DNA of 64,000 bases from CAIZGX01 sp046048875 (GTDB lineage Bacteria > Bacteroidota > Bacteroidia > Flavobacteriales_D > Sanyastnellaceae). Location of the stretch: positions 1 to 64,000 of the forward strand of contig JBJOFG010000003.1 in NCBI GenBank assembly GCA_046048875.1, written 5' to 3'. This document shows positions 41,929 to 49,355 of the stretch, piece after piece (positions within the stretch are counted from its first letter, which is position 1; every line of letters begins with the position of its first letter). The notes below the pieces were generated by a model. It was not told the DNA's origin. It worked only from the letters and a program-made list of their open reading frames with translations, and ran no database searches. Both the position numbers and the translations under genes were made by a program.

Positions 41929-43038
41929 ATGAAAAAAACATTCATTCTATTCGCGACGGTACTGTCATCTTTTGCAGCTTTCGCACAACCAGAAGTTACC
42001 AGTGCGTACAACGCGAACAGAGACGGTAACTACGAAGAAGCATTGAACTACATAAACCAAGCTTCTTCAAACCCTAAAGCAACAGCAAAAGAAAAGTATT
42101 GGAGATTCCGCGGAGATATTTACATGAATATCGCTATGGACAGCCTTCTGAGTATGAAATATGCAACCTCTTTCAACGAAGCGGTGGCCGCTTATGCCAA
42201 GGCGTTGGAGTTAAGCAAAGACTACGTTATGGAAATAGGAGCTGTTGTTGACAATGCCCGTAGAATTGAAGAAGGAAAGGCCATTGCAGCATATAAAGCA
42301 AGTAACACCTGCGGTGCTGCAGGACATTATGATAACCTAATTTCCACAAGCACACTTTTTGGAGTAACGGATACGATTTATGTATACTACTCCGGTATTT
42401 GTCACGAAGCATGTGGAAATGTAGACAAGGCCTTGGCCAACTTTACCATTTGCGCAAACGCCAATTATCAAGCAGCAGATTGTTACTCTCGAATTGGTAA
42501 CATGCTTGTTAAAGCGGGAAGAAAAGAAGAAGCAGTCAAGATTTTAGGAGAAGCACGTGCGAAGTACCCAAAGAATTCTTCCATCTTAACGGCCGAAGTA
42601 AACATTTATATTGAAGACAAAGATTACCAAAAAGCTCACGACGTTTTGATTGCATTGGCAGAGGCTGATCCAAAGAATGAAAGTGTATTATTCGTTTTGG
42701 GGGTAACCTATGAGAAGAACAACAATCCAACAGAAGCTGAAAAGGTATACAACCGAGCGTTGGAGTTAAATCCAACCTACTTTGATGCTCACTACAACCT
42801 GGCTGTAATGTATTACAACCAAGGTGTAGAAAAATTCAAAGTTTGCGATGCAATTCCTCCCAGAGAAACTGCACGCTACGATGCATGTAAGGCTGAAACG
42901 AAAACTGTTTTCGCAAAGGCTGCTGAACACTTTAAAGTTTGTTATGATCAAGACCCAACACAGGCATCATTGAAAAAAGTACTTCAAGAATGTTACAGAA
43001 AATCAGGTCAACCTGAAAAAGCAACTGAATTGAAATAA
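41929..43038 (+). CDS. Secreted TPR-repeat protein
   Basis: A 369-residue protein with signal peptide (MKKTFILFATVLSSFAAFAQ) and several tetratricopeptide repeats: NRDGNYEEALNYINQASS, YYSGICHEACGNVDKALANF, RIGNMLVKAGRKEEAVKI, and ALAEADPKNESVLFVLGVTYEKNNNPTEAEKVYNR-type units near the C-terminus. Periplasmic; a role in assembling protein complexes is possible but not shown. The ATG at 41929 is chosen for the signal peptide; 14 codons upstream are rejected. It ends at a strong terminator and may be read from the gyrA promoter (58 nt downstream). Confidence 0.8.
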   Translation: MKKTFILFATVLSSFAAFAQPEVTSAYNANRDGNYEEALNYINQASSNPKATAKEKYWRFRGDIYMNIAMDSLLSMKYATSFNEAVAAYAKALELSKDYVMEIGAVVDNARRIEEGKAIAAYKASNTCGAAGHYDNLISTSTLFGVTDTIYVYYSGICHEACGNVDKALANFTICANANYQAADCYSRIGNMLVKAGRKEEAVKILGEARAKYPKNSSILTAEVNIYIEDKDYQKAHDVLIALAEADPKNESVLFVLGVTYEKNNNPTEAEKVYNRALELNPTYFDAHYNLAVMYYNQGVEKFKVCDAIPPRETARYDACKAETKTVFAKAAEHFKVCYDQDPTQASLKKVLQECYRKSGQPEKATELK

Positions 43039-43057
43039 GATATTTTTATCTGAAATG

Positions 43058-43083
43058 AAAAGGGAGCGTAAGCTCCTTTTTTT
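43058..43083 (+). terminator. Rho-independent terminator of the TPR gene
   Basis: Stem GGAGC (43063-43067), loop GTAA, GCTCC (43072-43076), extended by G-T and A-T pairs, followed by seven T. It lies about 20 nt past the stop at 43038. Confidence 0.9.
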
Positions 43084-43142
43084 AGTTTTCAACATTTCGA
43101 AACCGAAGGCAATTTGACCTTCAATTTGCGAAAAAGAATAGC

Positions 43143-44039
43143 ATGTTTAATTGGTCGAAATTAATGACGCACTCACTGCGTAAAATTGAGCAGAACGAAA
43201 ACAATCAGGTGGTTTCTTTTCCAACAGGGATTGATTTGTGGGACAAGAACGGTGGTATTCGTTCGCAAGAAATTTCACTTTTGGTTGCGAATAAGCATTC
43301 AGGAAGCACAAGCATGGCTCTTCAGATTGCTTTGCTGAATGTCGACGAAGGCACGCCGGTACTTTATGCAAGTTCCGATATTTCGCCAGAATTGTTTATG
43401 TATAAGATTATGCTTCAACGCGCGAAAGAAGTCATTCCTTCTTTTCATGAAGTAACCAACGATGTTTTGTATTGGGATTCGTTATGCTTGAAGTATCTCG
43501 AAGATCTTCATGCGAAGCCCTTGTATTTTCAAGAATTCAAAGAGCCGGAATTGCATTATGCGATGGAAGGTATTTTAAAGTTCCGCGACAAACATCCTAA
43601 GGGACTCATTATCGTGGACAAGATTACTTACAATTACAACGAAGGCAAGCTTTCACCAGAACTCATGAAAATGTTTATGGGAGGAATCAAAAATGAAATG
43701 TTAGGGAAGGAAAGGGGCGCGCTGATTGTGGCGTCTACAACGTGCGATATGATTGATTACTCTTACGGAAAATTCCCTTCCTTGCTGAGTGTCTTTAATT
43801 GGAATCTGATGGAGCACTTTGTCAATCGCGTTCTCATGGTTCGAAAGGATATTAACGCGTGGATGAAGAACGATTACTTTCGTCCAGATTTCTTGTTCGC
43901 TTCAGGTGTTGCAATTACTGCAGATGCTCGCGTTCGAGACGAAGAAGAGTTGGTTTATTATCATTCAACCCATAGTCAATTCTACAATAAGTCGAATCCT
44001 GTTGTTAAGCCATTAGACGAAGACGACGCACCGTTTTAG
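43143..44039 (+). CDS. DnaB-like RecA-fold protein with degenerate P-loop
   Basis: A 298-residue protein whose layout follows the RecA-type C-terminal domain of DnaB helicase: FPTGIDLWDKNGGIRSQEISLLVA at the start, PVLYASSDISPELFMYKIML (DnaB VLFFSLEMS type), GLIIVDKITYNYNEGK as Walker B, and ALIVASTTCDMI. The Walker A position reads ANKHSGSTSMALQ instead of GxxxxGK(T/S); the Lys is missing. So it is probably not an active ATPase, or uses a different site. Role unknown; a structural or regulatory DnaB/RadA paralogue is possible. It ends acidic (DEDDAPF). The stop codons of this and the convergent gene overlap. Confidence 0.65.
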   Translation: MFNWSKLMTHSLRKIEQNENNQVVSFPTGIDLWDKNGGIRSQEISLLVANKHSGSTSMALQIALLNVDEGTPVLYASSDISPELFMYKIMLQRAKEVIPSFHEVTNDVLYWDSLCLKYLEDLHAKPLYFQEFKEPELHYAMEGILKFRDKHPKGLIIVDKITYNYNEGKLSPELMKMFMGGIKNEMLGKERGALIVASTTCDMIDYSYGKFPSLLSVFNWNLMEHFVNRVLMVRKDINAWMKNDYFRPDFLFASGVAITADARVRDEEELVYYHSTHSQFYNKSNPVVKPLDEDDAPF

Positions 44040-45181
44040 TGCACCCGAATTTTCTCGCCAATTTGAAGTGTCTTTGTTGTCTTGAAATTGTTGAGTTTGC
44101 AAATCGCTGCAACGGTGGTGTGGTGCTTAATTGCTATTCCAGAAAGGGTGTCGCCCGCTTTTACCTTGTGGTATTTCTGCAATGGATTGTCAAGAACTTC
44201 AGGAGAAGTTTTCTTTGGACCTGGAACGATTAGTTTTTGACCAACACGAATAATGCTTGATTCGTGAATGTTGTTTTCGCGACAAAGCGTTTTAACAGAA
44301 GTATGCTCTTTTTCTGCAATGGAAGAAAGAGTCTCTCCAGATTTTACAACGTGAATGTGAGTTTGAAGTTCAACGGGAAGTTTTTCGTCTCGGGCTTCCA
44401 TGTTCTCTCGCTGACCTGAATCGTCTTCACGTTGAACATCTGCTAAGCGCTGAATGTCCTTGGTTTTAAGAATGGACTCACTCATACAAGGGCAAATGCG
44501 CGCGCGAGTAATGGAGTCTGTTTTGAATTCGTCGAACGGTTTGAATTTTAGGATTTCTGACTTAACATGCGGATAGCCTTTATAGGCACCATCTGTGTTT
44601 TGTTCCCAATATTTGAGTGCTTGCTGATTGGTTAATCCACAAAACTGCATTAGCGTAAATGCACTAAGCATTCCGCTTTGGTGCCAACCGTTCCAGCAGT
44701 GTATATACAAGGGTTCTTTCTTTTTCGCTTGGATAAGCGTGTTTATTTCTTCAAAAAAAGTGAATACGACATCACTATTCAAATCGGGCTGACAGCTGTA
44801 GTTGAATCCCAAGTCGAAGAGAGAATCCAAAACAGGTTCGGGATAATCTGTACCAAAGTTCTTTGAGTAAAGGTATATAGCTCCGCCAAAACCTGCTTTG
44901 CGTAAGTTGTCTATTCCCCAGGAAGGGAGAGGATGCGAGTTGTAGGTCTTCGGTTCAGCTTCTCGACGATAAAAATTGTTGGAACCGCCTCGGTAAAGGA
45001 TGTCGTGCAGAACAACGCGCATATTTCGAAGCCCGAGTAAGCTATCCGGACCAAGGCCTTTATTGTTCACTAATTTGGTCTGAACACTGTCAAGCCCAAA
45101 CATGTCTTTCTGAGCAGATACAGCGCCCCCAATCAAGAGTAATGACACCAAAAGAATATTCCGTCGCAACAATTTCAACAT
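44036..45181 (-). CDS. Secreted degenerate protein phosphatase with two LysM domains
   Basis: A 381-residue envelope protein. A signal peptide (ILLVSLLLIGGAVSAQ) is followed by a dual-specificity phosphatase-like domain (about 50-230) whose P-loop is HCWNGWHQSG: Cys162 is present but the Arg of C-x5-R is Gln168. Two LysM peptidoglycan-binding modules follow (about 277-321 HVVKSGETLSSIAEKEH, and 337-381 HKVKAGDTLSGIAIKHH). LysM anchors it to the wall. It may be a pseudo-phosphatase that binds rather than cleaves phosphate. I do not know a named family with this fusion. Confidence 0.75.
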   Translation of the reverse strand: MLKLLRRNILLVSLLLIGGAVSAQKDMFGLDSVQTKLVNNKGLGPDSLLGLRNMRVVLHDILYRGGSNNFYRREAEPKTYNSHPLPSWGIDNLRKAGFGGAIYLYSKNFGTDYPEPVLDSLFDLGFNYSCQPDLNSDVVFTFFEEINTLIQAKKKEPLYIHCWNGWHQSGMLSAFTLMQFCGLTNQQALKYWEQNTDGAYKGYPHVKSEILKFKPFDEFKTDSITRARICPCMSESILKTKDIQRLADVQREDDSGQRENMEARDEKLPVELQTHIHVVKSGETLSSIAEKEHTSVKTLCRENNIHESSIIRVGQKLIVPGPKKTSPEVLDNPLQKYHKVKAGDTLSGIAIKHHTTVAAICKLNNFKTTKTLQIGEKIRVH

Positions 45182-45243
45182 ACTTCAAAAATACAACAAT
45201 ATGAAAAGTAGCTCATTCGAATAGAACAAGACTTCCTCACGAC

Positions 45244-45720
45244 TTATTGTGCATATTCGAAGAGTTCTTTCGTCGAGTAGCTGCTGTAGTAATTCAAGAA
45301 ACGGTTTTTCCAACCCACATTGTTTGCAGGCAAGTGATGGAATAAATCACGGAAACCTTTGCATTGATCTTTCATGTAAGAACGAAATGCGAATTGGTCG
45401 TTTTCATTCAAGCTGGCGAAAGCCAATAAACAACGCAGCGTCGCAATGTTGAGATTATCGAATAAATGCCAGCGCGAAAGCGGACCATTCATGACGTGCA
45501 CTCTTCCATCTTTCAAAAAGACAATCATGCAGTCTCCATTTTTACGCAGGTGAATCATTTTACCAGGTTCGAATCCTAAGCGTGAAGCATGGCTAGCACT
45601 GAAAACAGCCTGCTGAGTGAAGCCGTTGTTGTTAAAGATTTTCCAAAGCTTAGGTCCAGCTGTGAAAAGAGGCAAGAAGTCCGATGTGGTCTCGCTGAAG
45701 TAAGGGTTTTGTGTTTTCAT
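45244..45720 (-). CDS. Hypothetical protein, unknown family
   Basis: A 158-residue soluble protein without signal peptide. The middle part has a small beta-rich stretch (KMIHLRKNGDCMIVFLKDGRVHVMN), the C-terminal part is helical (FAFRSYMKDQCKGFRDLFHHL). It is monocistronic. The 20-bp motif at 45743-45762, shared with the small gene at 22.9 kb, lies 22 nt before its ATG, so the two may be coregulated. It is divergent from pfkA. Confidence 0.65.
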   Translation of the reverse strand: MKTQNPYFSETTSDFLPLFTAGPKLWKIFNNNGFTQQAVFSASHASRLGFEPGKMIHLRKNGDCMIVFLKDGRVHVMNGPLSRWHLFDNLNIATLRCLLAFASLNENDQFAFRSYMKDQCKGFRDLFHHLPANNVGWKNRFLNYYSSYSTKELFEYAQ

Positions 45721-45742
45721 GAGACAAATGTTTTGCCTCAGG

Positions 45743-45762
45743 TTGTAATGTATTTACGAGGT
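45743..45762 (-). promoter_or_regulatory. Shared upstream motif, copy 2
   Basis: Minus-strand ACCTCGTAAAT, one variable base, CATTACAA, 22 nt from the ATG at 45720. It differs from 23024-23043 by one base. Confidence 0.5.
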
Positions 45763-45788
45763 AATTTTTGAAAGAAAATAATTTTTAT

Positions 45789-45820
45789 TTGGACTTAGTG
45801 TAATTTTTACACTAAGTTAG
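45789..45820 (+). promoter_or_regulatory. Promoter and palindromic operator of the pfkA operon
   Basis: TTG (45789-45791), 21 nt, then TAAGTTAG (45813-45820; one mismatch to TAnnTTTG). Between them TTAGTGTA (45795-45802), 5 nt and TACACTAA (45808-45815), the same palindrome as upstream of pdhB. Here pairing extends to 10 bp around a TTT loop. It cannot be a terminator, since both flanking genes start here. Confidence 0.75.
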
Positions 45821-45837
45821 CATTCAAGAAAATTATC

Positions 45838-46824
45838 ATGAATAGTTCAGGAATAAAAAGAATAGGTGTTCTAACCAGTGGAGGTGATGCTCCGGGTATG
45901 AATGCCGCTATACGCGCGGTTGTCCGTGCGTGTGCATTCCACAATGTTGAAGTGGAAGGTATTTTTCAGGGATATGCTGGATTAATTGCTGGCGACTTCA
46001 AACGCTTAAACGAGCGTTCGGTAGCACGCATATTAGGACGCGGAGGCACCATTCTAAAGTCTTCACGATGCAAAGAATTTCATACCGTGGAAGGAAGAGC
46101 GAAAGCCATTGAGCAAATGAAGAAGCATCACATCGATGCACTTATTACTATAGGTGGAAATGGAACGTTCACAGGAGCGCACATTCTTTCGCAAGAGTCG
46201 GGCATACCTGTTATGGGAATTCCAGGAAGTATCGATAACGATTTGTATGGAACAGATCACTGCATTGGTTTCGATACGGCGACAAACACCGTAGTAGATG
46301 CGGTAGATAAGATTCGTGATACAGCGACTTCGCACAATCGCATTTTCTTCGTTGAAGTAATGGGAAGAAATAGCGGGTTTATTGCTTTGAAAGCGGGAAT
46401 TGCAGCGGGTGCTATTGCTATTGTTCTTCCAGAAGACGAAATGACTTCAGAAGAGTTAATGCAAATTCTTCGTGCGAGTGAGGACAGCGGAAAGTCAAGT
46501 TCTATTGTCATTGTTGCCGAGGGAGCAAAGAGCGGAACAGCTTATGAGCTCGCCAATAAGGTAGCTGCTGAAAATCCGGATTACGATACACGCGTATCTG
46601 TATTGGGACACTTGCAACGCGGCGGTGCACCAAGTTGTTATGACCGCGTTATTTCTTCCCGCATGGGCGTTGCGGCCGTTGAAGGATTGCTTCAGGGTAG
46701 AAAAGATGTTATGGTTGGAATTGTGAACGATAGAGAAACCTATACCTCTTTGGAAGAAGCCATCACACGAAGCAATCTTCCGAACAGGGACGAATTACGA
46801 ATAGCTCGAATACTTGCGATATAA
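45838..46824 (+). CDS. pfkA: ATP-dependent 6-phosphofructokinase
   Basis: A 328-residue enzyme phosphorylating fructose 6-phosphate in upper glycolysis. GVLTSGGDAPGMNAAIR starts the nucleotide-binding domain; PGSIDNDLYGTDHCIGFDTA contains the catalytic Asp (SIDND; PPi-type enzymes have KTIDND) and MGRNSGFIAL and GHLQRGG bind substrate. The Mg/ATP loop reads GGNGTFTGA: the Gly that marks ATP use is kept, but the preceding residue, Asp103 in E. coli, is Asn. First gene of pfkA-gapA-kinase-pgmB, with a palindromic operator in its promoter. Confidence 0.94.
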   Translation: MNSSGIKRIGVLTSGGDAPGMNAAIRAVVRACAFHNVEVEGIFQGYAGLIAGDFKRLNERSVARILGRGGTILKSSRCKEFHTVEGRAKAIEQMKKHHIDALITIGGNGTFTGAHILSQESGIPVMGIPGSIDNDLYGTDHCIGFDTATNTVVDAVDKIRDTATSHNRIFFVEVMGRNSGFIALKAGIAAGAIAIVLPEDEMTSEELMQILRASEDSGKSSSIVIVAEGAKSGTAYELANKVAAENPDYDTRVSVLGHLQRGGAPSCYDRVISSRMGVAAVEGLLQGRKDVMVGIVNDRETYTSLEEAITRSNLPNRDELRIARILAI

Positions 46825-46843
46825 CATTAAAAAAAAGAATAAG

Positions 46844-47827
46844 ATGAAAAAAGTAGCAATTAATGGTTTTGGACGTATCGGCCGCATGTGCTTTCGTCAC
46901 ACGTTAACCGATAGCAATATTGAAGTAGTCGCAGTTAACGACTTGACAGATGTTAAGACGCTTGCTCACTTGTTGAAATACGACAGCGTTCACGGTCGCG
47001 TGAATGCGGAGGTTTCTGCCGATGGAGATTTTTTAGTTGTAAACGGAAAGAAGATCCGCGTATATGCTGAAAAGGATCCTTCAAATTTACCTTGGGGTGA
47101 ATTGAATGTTGATGTGGTTATTGAAAGCACAGGATTCTTCACAGACGACGTAAGTGCTGGAAAGCACATCACAGCCGGTGCGAAGAAGGTAGTGATTTCT
47201 GCGCCTGCAACGGGTAACGTGAAGACGATAGTTCTTGGCGTAAACGACGATACGCTTACACCAGAAGATTTAATTGTTTCGAATGCTTCTTGCACCACGA
47301 ACTGTTTGGCGCCAATTGCGAAAGTTTTGAACGACACGTTCGGAATTGAAAAAGGATATATCACAACGGTTCACGCATACACTGCCGACCAACGTTTGCA
47401 AGATGCTCCGCACAAAGATTTACGCAGAGCTCGTGCTGCAGCGTTGAGCATGGTTCCTACAAGCACGGGTGCAGCGAAGGCAGTTGGATTAGTTCTTCCT
47501 GAATTGAAAGGAAAGCTTGACGGCGTAGCGGTGCGCGTCCCAACGCCAGATGGTTCATTGACAGATTTAGTGGCTATCTTGAAAAAGGAAGTGACTAAAG
47601 ATGAAGTAAACGCAGCTATGAAGGCCGCAGCTGAAGGTCCAATGAAAGGAATACTTGAGTATTGTATTGATCCAATCGTGAGTATTGATGTAGTTGGAAA
47701 TCCAGCCAGCAGTATCTTCGATGCCGATTTAACTTCAGCTAATGGAAACATGGTGAAGATTATGTCTTGGTACGATAACGAAGCGGGCTACAGCAAGCGT
47801 GTGATCGATCTTCTTCACAAGATGTAA
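46844..47827 (+). CDS. gapA: Glyceraldehyde-3-phosphate dehydrogenase, type I
   Basis: A 327-residue NAD-dependent glycolytic enzyme: INGFGRIGRMCFRH at the N-terminus, the catalytic SNASCTTNCLAP, HAYTADQRLQDAPHKDLRRARAA and WYDNEAGYSKRV at the end. The ATG at 46844 fits the family N-terminus (KKVAINGFG); ten in-frame codons upstream overlap pfkA and are rejected. Spaced 19 nt after pfkA. Confidence 0.96.
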   Translation: MKKVAINGFGRIGRMCFRHTLTDSNIEVVAVNDLTDVKTLAHLLKYDSVHGRVNAEVSADGDFLVVNGKKIRVYAEKDPSNLPWGELNVDVVIESTGFFTDDVSAGKHITAGAKKVVISAPATGNVKTIVLGVNDDTLTPEDLIVSNASCTTNCLAPIAKVLNDTFGIEKGYITTVHAYTADQRLQDAPHKDLRRARAAALSMVPTSTGAAKAVGLVLPELKGKLDGVAVRVPTPDGSLTDLVAILKKEVTKDEVNAAMKAAAEGPMKGILEYCIDPIVSIDVVGNPASSIFDADLTSANGNMVKIMSWYDNEAGYSKRVIDLLHKM

Positions 47828-47866
47828 TTCAAATTGAAATAGAAAATAAAAAGAAAACAAAGAGTA

Positions 47867-48730
47867 ATGATACTTATAGCTGATAGCGGGTCCACTAAAT
47901 GTGATTGGGCTCTCATTGACGAGAAAGGATCTCGATTGGGAAATTTTGAAACCATGGGGTTGAACCCCTATTTTCATGATGAAAAAGTAGTTGAAGGTGC
48001 AATCAGAGGAAATGTCCCTCTTGCATTGTACGCAGACAAAATTTCTCACGTTTATTTTTACGGAGCAGGCAGCAGCACAGAAATTATGTGTGCTATTATT
48101 GAGCGTGGATTGCGCGCTGTATTTCCAACCGCAGAACTTTTAGTAGAGCATGATTTATTGGGTAGCGCATATTCAACCTATGATGGTGAGCCATGTATTT
48201 CATGCATTCTTGGAACTGGAAGTAACTCATGTTTCTTCGACGGGAAAGATATTCATGAGTCAGTTCCTTCATTGGCCTATATTCTGGGCGATGAGGCAAG
48301 CGGCTCATACTTCGGTAAAATTTTATTGCGTGAGTATTTCTACAAAAAACTTCCTGCTGAAATTGCAGAAGCATTTGAAAATAGTTTCCCGCTAAGTAAA
48401 GACGAGTTCATTTCGAAAATATACCGTGAGCCAAACGCTAATGTATATTTAGCGAGCTTCACTCGCTTCATTGGAAATTTCGCACACCATCCACATGTCA
48501 TCAATTGGGTTGTGAATGGTATGCGCGAATTCTTAGATATTCATGTGAAGTCATTTGACAATTGGGACAAGGTTCCGGTTCACTTTGTTGGTTCAATTTC
48601 ACACTACTTCAAACACTGTTTGGAAGAGGCTTGCAGATTGGAAGGCGTTCGTTTGGGTAACATCATTAAGAAGCCTATCGATGGACTTGTGAACTATCAT
48701 GTTAAATACGTATTTCATCACGCAGAATGA
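47867..48730 (+). CDS. BadF/BadG-type sugar kinase (N-acetylglucosamine kinase-like)
   Basis: A 287-residue ASKHA-fold kinase: MILIADSGSTKCDWALID is the phosphate-1 loop, SCILGTGSNSCFFDGK phosphate-2, and YILGDEASGSYFGKILLREYF the BadF-type adenosine region. Relatives phosphorylate N-acetylglucosamine or related amino sugars. It is 39 nt after gapA and overlaps pgmB by ATGA, so it works in the same sugar-phosphate operon. The exact sugar is not determined. Confidence 0.85.
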   Translation: MILIADSGSTKCDWALIDEKGSRLGNFETMGLNPYFHDEKVVEGAIRGNVPLALYADKISHVYFYGAGSSTEIMCAIIERGLRAVFPTAELLVEHDLLGSAYSTYDGEPCISCILGTGSNSCFFDGKDIHESVPSLAYILGDEASGSYFGKILLREYFYKKLPAEIAEAFENSFPLSKDEFISKIYREPNANVYLASFTRFIGNFAHHPHVINWVVNGMREFLDIHVKSFDNWDKVPVHFVGSISHYFKHCLEEACRLEGVRLGNIIKKPIDGLVNYHVKYVFHHAE

Positions 48731-49353
48731 AAGGAGCCATTTTCGATTTAGACGGAGTTCTTGTTGACACCGCGAAATATCATTATCAAGCTTGGAAGCG
48801 ATTAGCGCATTCTGTGGGTGTTGAATTTTCGTTGGACGACAACGAACACTTGAAAGGAGTGAGTCGCGCTGAATCTTTGGAAATCATTCTGAGGAAAGGA
48901 AACATAGAGAAGTCGGCAGAGGAGAAGCAGGCGCTCATGGATGTAAAGAACGAGTGGTATTTAGAATTGGCTGCTGAAATGAATCCGGATGAGGCATTAC
49001 CTGGTGCCATTTCGTTTTTGGAATCGTGCAAGGAGAGAGGAATTAAAATTGCTTTGGGATCTTCTTCTAAGAATGCTCCAATGATTTTAGATCGTTTAGG
49101 AATTACGCATTTGTTCGATGCAATAGTTGATGGAAATGTTGTTTCTAAATCGAAACCAGATCCGACTGTTTTTCTTACAGCAGCAGAGAAGCTTGGATTA
49201 TCCCCAAGCGAGTGCATCGTTTTCGAAGATGCCATTTCCGGTGTTCAAGCAGCAAAGACAGGCGGATTCTATTGTGTGGGTATTGGAACGAAAGAAGTTC
49301 TTCCTTTAGCAGATGAAATTGCAACTACGCTCGGAGAGTATAGTGTGAGGTAA
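48727..49353 (+). CDS. pgmB: Beta-phosphoglucomutase
   Basis: A 208-residue HAD-superfamily enzyme with a helical cap: IFDLDGVLVDTAKYHYQAWKRLA carries the nucleophile Asp and the acid/base Asp (DLDGVLVD), LKGVSRAESL the substrate loop, and VFEDAISGVQAAK the metal Asp. It converts beta-glucose 1-phosphate from maltose or trehalose phosphorolysis to glucose 6-phosphate, feeding pfkA in the same operon. The start overlaps the kinase gene by 4 nt. Confidence 0.93.
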   Translation: MKGAIFDLDGVLVDTAKYHYQAWKRLAHSVGVEFSLDDNEHLKGVSRAESLEIILRKGNIEKSAEEKQALMDVKNEWYLELAAEMNPDEALPGAISFLESCKERGIKIALGSSSKNAPMILDRLGITHLFDAIVDGNVVSKSKPDPTVFLTAAEKLGLSPSECIVFEDAISGVQAAKTGGFYCVGIGTKEVLPLADEIATTLGEYSVR

Positions 49354-49355
49354 AC

